From positions 25,427 through 89,426 of the IMG/VR virus record IMGVR_UViG_3300043446_005051: 64,000 nucleotides of DNA; one strand, given 5' to 3'. The notes under the pieces were generated by a model. It saw only the letters and a program-made list of their open reading frames with translations, searched no databases and had not been told where the DNA came from. Position numbers and translations under genes: made by a program. This document shows positions 13,486 through 19,818 of the stretch, piece by piece (the first letter of the stretch is position 1; every line of letters begins with the position of its first letter). Origin of the DNA: a virus.

Positions 13486-13761
13486 TTAATCTACAGGAAG
13501 ACAATCTGGATTTATATATTCAAGCTCATACATTAAAGGATGTGCTTCTTCTACTGCTAGATAACTTGAATATAAGTATATCTCTTCATCTGTATATCTT
13601 TTATTTCGAGAAGCTTCTTCAATGACTTCTGGATTATCTTCTTCTATTTTGGGTAATTCATCAAATGTATAAGGTATTTCTTGAATAAAATACATTTTTA
13701 CAATAAAACTTTCAAGTTGAGTATCAATCCAACGATAGCCAATGCTAAGTTTGTATTTCAT
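13486..13761 (-). CDS. hypothetical protein (91 aa)
   Basis: Starts MKYKLSIGYRWIDTQLESFI and is acidic in the middle (EEDNPEVIEEASRNKRYTDEE). A sequence TCTAAATAGATAA, a weak version of the late-promoter core, lies about 25 bases upstream. No family recognised. Confidence 0.55.
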   Translation of the reverse strand: MKYKLSIGYRWIDTQLESFIVKMYFIQEIPYTFDELPKIEEDNPEVIEEASRNKRYTDEEIYLYSSYLAVEEAHPLMYELEYINPDCLPVD

Positions 13762-13782
13762 TCGAGAAAGAACTTATACATC

Positions 13783-14307
13783 TTATCTATTTAGATAAGA
13801 GATAGGTAAATATAAAGTTCCGTACTTCTCAAATACATCTTTAAATCGTTTTAAATCTTTACCTAGATATATGAATGCCGATTGAAAAGGTGCAGCACTT
13901 TTACCATTTCCAAATTTAAGTCTTTTATTGATTGCAATCCAAGGATATTCCGAAACCGAGTTCCACCATTTTGTAGATACATCTAATTTAATTAGTAAAA
14001 TTAATTCCTTAGAATGACCTAATTCATATTGACGAACTGCATATGGAACCCATAATTTACTTTCACTATATGGATGATTCATAAATACGCTTTCTGCAGT
14101 CCATTTATGAGCTAATCCATTTGTTTCTTCAGTATAAACTCTTTTAGCTGGAATATTTGGATGAATATCTGAATCTGAACAAGGGTCTAAATCAAGTTGA
14201 TGATTGAAGAACGTAAGAACATCATTTACAATTTCTTGAGGAGTATTCCAACAATCGTGACGTGTTCCAGTGGTAGAGGTTAGAGCTTTAAGTGATAAAG
14301 ATGGCAT
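13783..14307 (-). CDS. phage DNA N6-adenine methyltransferase (Dam-type)
   Basis: 174 aa matching the small phage Dam family: N-terminal DCWNTPQEIVNDVLTFF and LDLDPCSDSD (the DPC of the AdoMet site), then the catalytic segment SVFMNHPYSESKLWVPY, then GKSAAPFQSAFIYLG near the end. In the family the catalytic motif is usually NPPY or DPPY; here it reads NHPY, which may reduce or alter activity. Likely function: methylating phage DNA to evade restriction or mark it. Free-standing, without a partner nuclease. Confidence 0.8.
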   Translation of the reverse strand: MPSLSLKALTSTTGTRHDCWNTPQEIVNDVLTFFNHQLDLDPCSDSDIHPNIPAKRVYTEETNGLAHKWTAESVFMNHPYSESKLWVPYAVRQYELGHSKELILLIKLDVSTKWWNSVSEYPWIAINKRLKFGNGKSAAPFQSAFIYLGKDLKRFKDVFEKYGTLYLPISYLNR

Positions 14308-14311
14308 AGAA

Positions 14312-14473
14312 TTAATTCTTAATCATATATTCAACAGTAGTTGCAATATCATTCATTGCATCTCTTAAATCAGGTCTTTGTCCAGATTCTTGTTTAAGAA
14401 TCGGTCTATCATCTTTAACAAGAGTCCATCTCCATTGAGACATAGACTCACACCACCATAAGTTGATTTTCAT
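14312..14473 (-). CDS. conserved small cyanophage protein (53 aa)
   Basis: Starts MKINLWWCESMSQWRWTLVK, then RPDLRDAMNDIATTVEYMIK. The 'LWWC.SM..WRWTL' opening and 'RPDLRDAMNDIATTVEY' end are a pattern I know from cyanophage hypotheticals. Overlaps the upstream gene by 26 bases. Function unknown. Confidence 0.6.
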   Translation of the reverse strand: MKINLWWCESMSQWRWTLVKDDRPILKQESGQRPDLRDAMNDIATTVEYMIKN

Positions 14474-14621
14474 TAATTTTATCGTATTCAGTTTTGATTC
14501 GGTTCAATAAATCACTCAATTCTCCTTTTAGAGGTTCAGTTAAAAATGCTTCATTTGCAAAAATATAAAAATCTATTGCATCATAAGCAATTTTACGGTC
14601 TCGTTGAGACATTAATGTCAT
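14448..14621 (-). CDS. small helical protein (57 aa)
   Basis: Starts MTLMSQRDRKIAYDAIDFYI, followed by LKGELSDLLNRIKTEYDKI. Helical throughout. Overlaps the next gene in another frame, which supports coupled translation. Confidence 0.5.
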   Translation of the reverse strand: MTLMSQRDRKIAYDAIDFYIFANEAFLTEPLKGELSDLLNRIKTEYDKINENQLMVV

Positions 14622-14770
14622 AACTTAATTTAGATGTTGTAAATATTTAATAAGAACTCCAAACCTTATTTCTCCTGTACTCAGGAGTCCACAAATGGCA
14701 GAGGAGAAAACCTCCAAAGTTTGTTCAGGGTTCTTATTTTGGAAGACCCGAACATTTCCAGTTCTTCCAA

Positions 14771-14843
14771 CTCCCCCAGTCCGCCTCGAACGAACAACCC
14801 CAGTGTTAACAGCACCGTGCTCTACCAATTGAGCTATAGGGGA
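14771..14843 (-). tRNA. tRNA-Asn (anticodon GUU)
   Basis: Acceptor TCCCCTA/TGGGGGA, D arm GCTCAATTGGTAGAGC, anticodon loop CTGTTAA, T arm GTTCG-TTCGAGG-CGGAC. Reads AAC/AAU. A short CTCCTG/CAGGAG hairpin lies about 85 bases downstream. Confidence 0.88.
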
Positions 14844-14925
14844 ATGATGGAGTAAGTGTATATAAGTCTCATAAGGACTTATCAGGGACTTACCCTCTAT
14901 CATAGTATATATATTACATCAGTTT

Positions 14926-15351
14926 TTAGATTGTGTCAAGAGGGATTTCCAAATAATTTTCTGCTAAATGTATTTTATTCTTTTGATTATTTTTTGGAGC
15001 AGATAATCTTAAATTGAATGTTTTATTGCATTCTTGTGGATTTACATAATAACATTTATCAGTATCGGGGCAATATACGCACATTATATCAATTTCATTT
15101 TTATCATAATCTTGTGTATGAGTTCCGTTCTTATCCGCCCAACAAGTTCTAAAAGAAACTTCTATTTTATCATTTTTTGCTGTTCTATATTTAACCTGTA
15201 TTCTTAAAAACTTTCCATCTTTATATACAACAAGGTCAAATGGAGAATGTTCTGTATGAGGAGTAAGTATTAAATATCCCTTTTCATACAGGTCAAGTTG
15301 TGCCTTTAATACCCCCAAATCTCCTTTATTTTTAGTATGATGTTCTCTCAT
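14926..15351 (-). CDS. PD-(D/E)XK endonuclease, I-Ssp6803I-like
   Basis: 141 aa. Core: KGDLGVLKAQLDLYEKGY (helix with an acidic residue), SPFDLVVYKDGK (catalytic Asp) and FLRIQVKYRT (Q-x-K in place of E-x-K). This is the arrangement of the cyanobacterial intron endonuclease I-Ssp6803I family. Those enzymes home introns into tRNA genes. Here no intron is seen, but the gene sits between tRNA-Asn and tRNA-Arg and has a perfect late promoter. It may be a free-standing homing or a host-DNA-directed nuclease. Confidence 0.75.
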   Translation of the reverse strand: MREHHTKNKGDLGVLKAQLDLYEKGYLILTPHTEHSPFDLVVYKDGKFLRIQVKYRTAKNDKIEVSFRTCWADKNGTHTQDYDKNEIDIMCVYCPDTDKCYYVNPQECNKTFNLRLSAPKNNQKNKIHLAENYLEIPLDTI

Positions 15352-15372
15352 AAAATTTAAATGTCTTATAAG

Positions 15373-15380
15373 TATTTATA
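15373..15380 (-). promoter_or_regulatory. T4-type late promoter
   Basis: TATAAATA on the minus strand, within the palindrome CTTATAAGTATTTATAAG, 22 bases before the endonuclease start. Confidence 0.6.
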
Positions 15381-15413
15381 AGACTAACAACTTACACATA
15401 TGTTAGTTAAAAC

Positions 15414-15484
15414 AGGCGTATCAGGATTCGAACCTGAGATGAGGAGGTAGAAGCTCCTAGTGATAATCCACTTCACCATACGCC
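15414..15484 (-). tRNA. tRNA-Arg (anticodon UCU)
   Basis: Acceptor GGCGTAT/ATACGCC perfect; anticodon stem AGGAG/CTCCT around CTTCTAC; T arm TCAGG-TTCGAAT-CCTGA. Reads AGA. Driven by the promoter at 15574-15602. Confidence 0.87.
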
Positions 15485-15573
15485 CATAATAGACCTCCAG
15501 GTTTGTGCATCGTTGAGAGGCATAGGAGGGGTGGGACTTAAACGACGTTTGGACCGCCGTTGCCCATAAAAGT

Positions 15574-15602
15574 AATTTATCAGATGACCCCAACTTTGTC
15601 AA
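15574..15602 (-). promoter_or_regulatory. sigma70-type promoter for tRNA-Arg unit
   Basis: Minus strand TTGACA (15597-15602), 17-bp spacer, TAAATT (15574-15579). The 85-base leader to tRNA-Arg contains an 11-base match to tRNA T-loop sequence but no complete tRNA. Confidence 0.6.
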
Positions 15603-15610
15603 CTGTATTG

Positions 15611-15629
15611 TGCCAGTTGCAAAAGTGGC
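15611..15629 (-). repeat. dispersed hairpin (GTGCCAGT type)
   Basis: tgccagttgcaaaagtggc, an imperfect stem between the GNAT stop codon and the promoter of the tRNA-Arg unit. Confidence 0.4.
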
Positions 15630-15640
15630 TTTTTGATATT

Positions 15641-16030
15641 TTATTTAGGATATCGAATATATGCATTACTTATTTCAAAATTACGAGTTTTACCTTTATT
15701 TGGTACAAATCCGTGTCCTGAATAAAACTTTTTAAGTTTCTCTTTATAATTCTTTTCTGGAGCTTGGTCTAATGACATAGAAGCTCCAATTTTATCTGCG
15801 TGTTTTGTAAGCCCTTTCATAATTCGTCCTCCTACACCTTTACCTCTAAGATGCTTGGGTACCCATATATCGTGAACTTGAATGTTTGGTTTTCCTTTAA
15901 ATTCTTTTTTTGAAAGATACAAATTTAAACCTTGATAACCAGGTCGTTTTTCCCATTTTCTTGAAATAGTTTTATGTGCGTCAGGCTTCGCAGATTTAGC
16001 TTCTTTTATGAATTGCTTAAAAGTTTTCAT
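15641..16030 (-). CDS. GNAT acetyltransferase with a T4 internal-protein-like N-terminus
   Basis: 129 aa. Acetyl-CoA motif A: VPKHLRGKGVGGRIMKGL (R-G-K-G-V-G-G pyrophosphate loop), then LKKFYSGHGFVPN (motif B). The N-terminus MKTFKQFIKEA closely resembles the T4 capsid-targeting sequence (MKTYQEFIAE in internal proteins), including an I-x-E/A site for the gp21 prohead protease. If that holds, the enzyme is packaged in the head and injected with the DNA, acetylating a host protein at the start of infection. The acetyltransferase call is firm; packaging is inference. It sits next to the Dps gene. Confidence 0.78.
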   Translation of the reverse strand: MKTFKQFIKEAKSAKPDAHKTISRKWEKRPGYQGLNLYLSKKEFKGKPNIQVHDIWVPKHLRGKGVGGRIMKGLTKHADKIGASMSLDQAPEKNYKEKLKKFYSGHGFVPNKGKTRNFEISNAYIRYPK

Positions 16031-16037
16031 AGTCGGT

Positions 16038-16481
16038 TCAGGTTAAATAAGACCTTAACTTATAAACAAAGACACCGTGAGCTTCCATTAAATCTTGAAC
16101 AAGATTTGCAGTGGCGTAACTTCTTTGATTTTCAGCTTCTTCAGAAATATCTTTTAACAATTCAACAATCTTTTGATTATCACTCAACAATTGTTGAACC
16201 ATTCCTTTTGCATCAATAACTTGATTACCATTCGCTGGGCCATCAATAGATGAGACTTCAACCATTCGAGTCATTGTTGACACAGGTCGAATATTTAAAT
16301 ATCGCATATGTTCTGAAATTCTATCAACCTCCTCAAACATTGCTTCATATTGAGCACCAAATAATTCATGAAGTTGTGGAAAATCAGTTCCAGTTACATT
16401 CCAATGATAGTTCCAAGTTTTTTGAAATAAAACAAATAAAGATGCTTGAGTATCAGAAAGTAATTTGTATAGTTTTTCCAT
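16038..16481 (-). CDS. dps: Dps-like ferritin
   Basis: 147 aa, normal Dps length. The four ferroxidase ligands are present with exactly the spacing of E. coli Dps (51/63/78/82): H26 in NYHWNVTG, H38 in FPQLHELF, D53 and E57 in EEVDRISEHM. Dps dodecamers oxidise and store iron and shield DNA from oxidative damage. A perfect late promoter directly upstream implies late expression, so it may sequester iron, protect replicated phage DNA or be carried in the virion. Role in the phage is inference. Confidence 0.87.
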   Translation of the reverse strand: MEKLYKLLSDTQASLFVLFQKTWNYHWNVTGTDFPQLHELFGAQYEAMFEEVDRISEHMRYLNIRPVSTMTRMVEVSSIDGPANGNQVIDAKGMVQQLLSDNQKIVELLKDISEEAENQRSYATANLVQDLMEAHGVFVYKLRSYLT

Positions 16482-16495
16482 TATACTTTTTTTAT

Positions 16496-16503
16496 TATTT
16501 ATA
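16496..16503 (-). promoter_or_regulatory. T4-type late promoter for dps
   Basis: TATAAATA on the minus strand, 15 bases before the Dps start codon and overlapping the stop codon region of the upstream gene. Confidence 0.6.
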
Positions 16504-16903
16504 AAGATTGCTCTCTGGTAACACGTTTAAAGTCTTTAAGAACTCCATCAACGAAATGAAGTCTACATCTAGGCCAATCATGCCAATCTCCATCCCACGT
16601 TGCAGGATATACTTCTATATATTTGGTGATTTTATGAGGAACATATCTTCCATTTTTTCCAGTAGGGATCCATTCAAAATTTAAAAATTTTGATTTTTCA
16701 TTATATCGTTCATCATTTTTTGAAATCTCTTCAAATGTATGAGTACCAATATAATCAGGTCTCCATAGCTGACCTGCAGGGTCCAACCAATAGAGAGTCA
16801 TTGTGCCGCCAATTCCATATTCAATGTCTTTTGTCTGGCAATATACGTTTGTAAACTCTTCTCCTAGATTATAGGAAGAGCGAAAATCATCGAACATACC
16901 CAA
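16499..16903 (-). CDS. conserved hypothetical protein (134 aa)
   Basis: Starts MGMFDDFRSSYNLGEEFTNV. Tryptophan- and tyrosine-rich beta protein (MTLYWLDPAGQLWRPDY, YPATWDGDWHDWPRCRLHF). I recognise the MGMFDD opening, followed by a 'QTKD' segment, as a conserved hypothetical of phages and bacteria of unknown function. It overlaps the late promoter of dps. Confidence 0.65.
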   Translation of the reverse strand: MGMFDDFRSSYNLGEEFTNVYCQTKDIEYGIGGTMTLYWLDPAGQLWRPDYIGTHTFEEISKNDERYNEKSKFLNFEWIPTGKNGRYVPHKITKYIEVYPATWDGDWHDWPRCRLHFVDGVLKDFKRVTREQSL

Positions 16904-17089
16904 TTACGAATCCTCCTGTTTTGAACTAAAATAAATTTTATAGTAGCGTTTTTTCATACCTTCTATTAAATTCATATCATCTTCAAATCCCATATATTTA
17001 AGTAATTGATAAGACCCTTCTAATTCACTAATAAGTCTTAATACATTAGTGGGGGACCTTTCGAGTCCCCCAAAAGAGTAAATATTCAT
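16904..17089 (-). CDS. small hypothetical protein (61 aa)
   Basis: Starts MNIYSFGGLERSPTNVLRLI; helical, ending KKRYYKIYFSSKQEDS. Its start overlaps the upstream stop by 4 bases, and the next gene begins immediately after. Function unknown. Confidence 0.55.
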   Translation of the reverse strand: MNIYSFGGLERSPTNVLRLISELEGSYQLLKYMGFEDDMNLIEGMKKRYYKIYFSSKQEDS

Positions 17090-17322
17090 ACTAAATCATT
17101 TTCAATATCCAATTCATTAATATGAACTTTTTCTCTTTTTGAATAGAGTTTTGAATAACTACAAATTTTACACTTGGGATTTCCACAATCTAAAGGGTCT
17201 TGTTTAAAGATTCGTCCAAAAGAAAGAGAATTGTCTGGAATAAATTCAAAATGTTTGTGTAACTTTTTCCACTTATTTTGAAGTCGTTTTGCTTGATGAC
17301 GTTGATAAGCAGTTTTAGCCAT
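17086..17322 (-). CDS. conserved small basic protein with CxxxxCxxC motif (78 aa)
   Basis: Starts MAKTAYQRHQAKRLQNKWKK, very basic, then DPLDCGNPKCKICSYSKLY: three cysteines in a knuckle-like pattern that could bind zinc with one further ligand. The 'DPLDCG.P.C..C' pattern recurs in phage and cyanobacterial hypotheticals. Nucleic-acid binding is a reasonable guess. Confidence 0.6.
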   Translation of the reverse strand: MAKTAYQRHQAKRLQNKWKKLHKHFEFIPDNSLSFGRIFKQDPLDCGNPKCKICSYSKLYSKREKVHINELDIENDLV

Positions 17323-17339
17323 TCATTGAAGGTTTAGCT

Positions 17340-17543
17340 TTATTTAGAACTCACAAAAGTATTAATTTTATTTGCTAGTACTTCAATCTTTTCATAAGAA
17401 GGAAATTCTGGATATGCCATTTTCACTGTATTATGTGGATTCTCATTCCACAAAGAAACAATAGAATACTCTGCTTGATATTCAGACTCCGCAAGAGCCT
17501 GAGCTTGCTCAAAAATTTTAAATCGAAGTTCGTAAGGTGTCAT
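17340..17543 (-). CDS. conserved small cyanophage protein (67 aa)
   Basis: Starts MTPYELRFKIFEQAQALAES, then SLWNENPHNTVKMAYPEFPS. I prefer this start because 'MTPYELRF.IF.QA' is the usual opening of this cyanophage hypothetical; an in-frame ATG 51 bases upstream gives an unlikely N-terminus. Function unknown. Confidence 0.65.
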   Translation of the reverse strand: MTPYELRFKIFEQAQALAESEYQAEYSIVSLWNENPHNTVKMAYPEFPSYEKIEVLANKINTFVSSK

Positions 17544-17594
17544 AATTTTATTCCTGTGTGTATGATGTGTGAAATTTGCTAATACGATTAGCAA

Positions 17595-17668
17595 TACCCG
17601 AGGTCGGATTCGAACCGACGACTGCTCGATTTTAAGTCGAGAACCTCATTCCGCTGGGTCACTCGGGC
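17595..17668 (-). tRNA. tRNA-Leu (anticodon UAA), short variable loop
   Basis: Acceptor GCCCGAG/CTCGGGT (G-U at the end), anticodon stem CTCGA/TCGAG around CTTAAAA, T arm GTCGG-TTCGAAT-CCGAC. The anticodon UAA predicts Leu (UUA), but the variable region is only about 5 bases (CAGTC), whereas normal tRNA-Leu has a long arm. See findings. Confidence 0.75.
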
Positions 17669-18331
17669 AAAAAGGGCTTTAGTGCGTCTATTCCCTGGTG
17701 CATCTGTGTTATTCCAAGCTGGAACATAATCGCACATCTCGTCGTATCCGAGTTCAGATGCTTCCCCACTCATTTAATCTAATGAGCAAATCAAATAATT
17801 GAATTCACCTTCTATGCTTGCGACCCTGATTTGATCAGAATCTAGCCTCGTACATCTTCTAACTTTCTATACCGTGAATATAGTCTGTCAGAGGTCTTAC
17901 GACACAATCACCCATTTTCACAGATGACGTTAGGGGCTTCGGCTTCATCAATTGCAGTTTGCCTAATGTACCACCCGAAGGAACGATACACGGTGCTTTC
18001 ACGGCGATTCCTTAACCGAAGAATCGTTTACCGTCCTATTTCTGGGATAACTACTGTAATTCACCAGTCATATAAGAAGCATTCACTATTGGCGTTGTGC
18101 TCACTCTCATATGCTACTTACGGTATCTGCTTCCGCCAAGAAGAATTAACCGATAGAAGATTGGTGGAGTTGGCCGAGGCAATCACCTCTAGTCTCCATC
18201 TTCCTTTCCCTTATACATCTTACGATGCCTGACCCTCATAGATTAGAAGTCAGTTTTCTAAGACCTTTTCAATCTTAGGGGAGGGACAATCCCGATAAGA
18301 CAACCATAGAGTAAAACTCTTGAGTTGTCAA
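17669..18331 (-). ncRNA. candidate large structured non-coding RNA (GOLLD/ROOL-like class)
   Basis: 663 bases without a credible gene, at about 45 percent G+C against one third around it, lying inside a tRNA operon. Nearly its whole length folds into short perfect hairpins on the minus strand. Examples: CTAAGA/TCTTAG, CTGAC/GTCAG, CATC-GTAA-GATG (GNRA loop), GGTG/CACC, CGGT-CTTC/GAAG-ACCG, ACGG-CGATTC/GAATCG-CCGT, GATGA/TCATC, CTGAT/ATCAG, CTCATT/AATGAG, CTCG/CGAG and TTCCA/TGGAA. Large ornate RNAs of the GOLLD and ROOL classes are known from phages and often lie next to tRNA genes. Membership in one of these classes is inference. Orientation is taken from the surrounding minus-strand tRNAs and the promoter at 18557-18585. 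Confidence 0.6.
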
Positions 18332-18403
18332 TGGTTCTGGAAAGACTTGAACTTTCTTCAGCCCCTTATAAGGAGGCGGCCTTAACCCATAGGCGACAGA
18401 ACC
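18332..18403 (-). tRNA. tRNA-Ile (anticodon UAU), second copy
   Basis: Acceptor GGTTCTG/CAGAACC perfect, anticodon stem GCCTC/GGGGC around CTTATAA, T arm AAAG-TTCAAGT-CTTT. Same anticodon as the tRNA at 6881 but an otherwise different sequence, so not a recent duplication. Confidence 0.83.
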
Positions 18404-18442
18404 AATAAGACAATCATAAGACCTAAATCTCAGATTGTCAAG

Positions 18443-18524
18443 TCCTCGTTTTCAGACTCGAACTGAAACTCCTTTCGGAAGTGGTTTTTGAGACCACTGC
18501 GGCTACCGATTACGCCAAACGAGG
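18443..18524 (-). tRNA. tRNA-Leu (anticodon CAA)
   Basis: Class II tRNA: acceptor CCTCGTT/AACGAGG perfect, anticodon stem GTGGT/ACCAC around CTCAAAA, long variable arm TCC-GAAA-GGA, T arm TTCAG-TTCGAGT-CTGAA. Reads UUG. Confidence 0.9.
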
Positions 18525-18556
18525 TATTAAGTGAACGTGGCCTCAACCACCTTCAT

Positions 18557-18585
18557 AGATTACCACTCACTCAGATGGAAGTCAA
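18557..18585 (-). promoter_or_regulatory. sigma70-type promoter of the tRNA/structured RNA operon
   Basis: Minus strand TTGACT (18580-18585), 17-bp spacer ending TGG, TAATCT (18557-18562), 33 bases before tRNA-Leu(CAA). Same layout as at 7281 and 20771. Confidence 0.6.
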
Positions 18586-18595
18586 GAGATGTGTG

Positions 18596-18611
18596 CCAGT
18601 TGAAAAACTGG
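18596..18611 (-). repeat. dispersed hairpin (GTGCCAGT type)
   Basis: CCAGTT/AACTGG-type perfect stem with a four-base loop, between the 18622 stop codon and the tRNA promoter. Confidence 0.45.
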
Positions 18612-18621
18612 AACCTTAATA

Positions 18622-18939
18622 TCAGTCTCTTCTCCTCCAACCATCATCGTTATCCCGATGAAAGAAATCAGCAATGTCATCAGGTGAATCAAAATGAGTT
18701 CGGTGATTAGATGGGTCGGGGTCTCCTAAATCCAAAGCATTTAAAAACCCATCTAAACTATCTTCTGCCATACTTGGATTATCAGATAATCTTCTTGCTT
18801 GTCGCAACATTGTAGCAGCAGAGGGATTCGCCTTTGAGAGTTTTTCGGCCCATATCATATCTTCTAATGAGACTTCGTTGTGTGATGATATATTTTGGCA
18901 GATTTTTTCCAAACGAAGTCTATATGCAGTTGATAACAT
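18622..18939 (-). CDS. conserved cyanophage protein (105 aa)
   Basis: Starts MLSTAYRLRLEKICQNISSH, followed by SLEDMIWAEKLSKANPSAAT and then DLGDPDPSNHRTHFDSPDDI. This is a well-conserved cyanophage hypothetical with a helical N-half and the 'LGDPDPSNHRT' signature. A CTAAATAA sequence (late-promoter-like) lies about 20 bases upstream. Function unknown. Confidence 0.7.
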   Translation of the reverse strand: MLSTAYRLRLEKICQNISSHNEVSLEDMIWAEKLSKANPSAATMLRQARRLSDNPSMAEDSLDGFLNALDLGDPDPSNHRTHFDSPDDIADFFHRDNDDGWRRRD

Positions 18940-18967
18940 TTAAAATCTCCATATTAAACTTATTTAG

Positions 18968-19621
18968 TTATCTCATATTAAGAGGAGTTAATCTAGATGA
19001 TCTTCTTTTCTTCTTTTGCCTTGGAGAAAGAGGGCGACCTACACTTGCATATTGCCTATTGGAGTCATCAGTATCTCCAAATCTATGATATTTATAAATG
19101 TCTTTATGAGTGTCTGATGCTGGAGTATTTGATACTATACTATGAGATGGGAACCGGTCTTCAACATTTTTTTTATAGATATTTTTAGCCTTATTTGCAA
19201 GTCTTATTCTTTCTTTTTGAGACAATCCACTAACACTATGAGACACATTCCAATCTACCTCGTGATGGGGCTTCCCTTCAATATCTTTAAGCCGAGTGAT
19301 TGTATAATATATTCCACTTCCTGGATGTTCTATTTGTGTTACTTTTTTATCTTTGGATTGATGTACCATTACACCAGAATCAGAATGTGGGTTCACTGAG
19401 GGATTATCAGAACCGTGTTTTACTTTTTTTTCTAAAGTCCTAGATAATCGAAGTCTTCTTGACTTTACACTTTCTGGAGTTCTCGGTTCGTTTGGAGTTC
19501 TTTCAAGCTTCTCTTTTGATTTTTGCACTGGAGATTTACCTGAAGGTAAAGGTTCATCTGGTGGATAATATTTTTCAAGTATAATATTTGTTTTATCTAT
19601 AAATTCTTGAAAAGTAATCAT
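18968..19621 (-). CDS. conserved cyanophage protein with internal-protein-like N-terminus (217 aa)
   Basis: Starts MITFQEFIDKTNIILEKYYP, similar to but less exact than the T4 capsid-targeting sequence (no LxE site). It continues PPDEPLPSGKSP, HGSDNPSVNPHSD, then SQKERIRLANKAKNIYKKNV and a basic tail RQKKKRRSSRLTPLNMR. The 'EKYYPPDE.LPSG..P' opening is typical of a cyanophage protein family of unknown function. Basic and probably DNA-associated; possibly a virion internal protein. Confidence 0.6.
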   Translation of the reverse strand: MITFQEFIDKTNIILEKYYPPDEPLPSGKSPVQKSKEKLERTPNEPRTPESVKSRRLRLSRTLEKKVKHGSDNPSVNPHSDSGVMVHQSKDKKVTQIEHPGSGIYYTITRLKDIEGKPHHEVDWNVSHSVSGLSQKERIRLANKAKNIYKKNVEDRFPSHSIVSNTPASDTHKDIYKYHRFGDTDDSNRQYASVGRPLSPRQKKKRRSSRLTPLNMR

Positions 19622-19779
19622 TTTTGTTCGTTCCCTAAAGCATTAATCCAGACTTTTTTATAATCATAATCTCCAAATAAAAACTCATCTGCATTTGCAG
19701 CTTCACGATATGCATTTAGAATATCCTCTTCACACCATTCATCATAATTTGGATCTTGTGAGATTAGTTTTGAGTCCAT
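19618..19779 (-). CDS. small acidic protein (53 aa)
   Basis: Starts MDSKLISQDPNYDEWCEEDI and continues NAYREAANADEFLFGDYDYK. Overlaps the start of the 18968 gene by 4 bases (ATGA), so it is probably coupled with it. CATAAATA and AATAAATA sequences upstream may serve as weak late promoters. Confidence 0.5.
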   Translation of the reverse strand: MDSKLISQDPNYDEWCEEDILNAYREAANADEFLFGDYDYKKVWINALGNEQK

Positions 19780-19818
19780 TTTTTTATTTATGATTTTTTG
19801 ATATTTATTTTTTAATTA

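Noticed and set aside
14625-14903. 92-codon minus-strand frame over tRNA-Asn
   Set aside because: The frame is open only because it contains the tRNA gene and its flanks; it has no plausible protein pattern or start context.
15500-15575. tRNA-Trp-like sequence on the minus strand (CCA in an anticodon-like loop, T-loop-like TTTAAGT)
   Set aside because: The 5' strand of the T stem is missing, the acceptor does not pair properly, and the 5' part coincides with the -35/-10 of the tRNA-Arg promoter. At most a relic; not annotated.
15384-15602. 72-codon minus-strand frame over tRNA-Arg
   Set aside because: Covers the tRNA, its promoter and the leader. Shadow frame.
17588-17773. 61-codon minus-strand frame running through tRNA-Leu(UAA)
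   Set aside because: Its last half is the tRNA itself, and the rest lies in hairpins of the structured RNA.
17924-18232. 102-codon plus-strand frame inside the tRNA cluster
   Set aside because: No ribosome-binding site, no recognisable domain, opposite orientation to all neighbours, and the same bases form dense hairpins. Better explained as structured RNA.
17669-18331. Group I intron in the tRNA cluster
   Set aside because: A GACAGACTA string resembles the conserved R element, but there is no matching S element, no P7 pairing and the adjacent tRNAs are uninterrupted.
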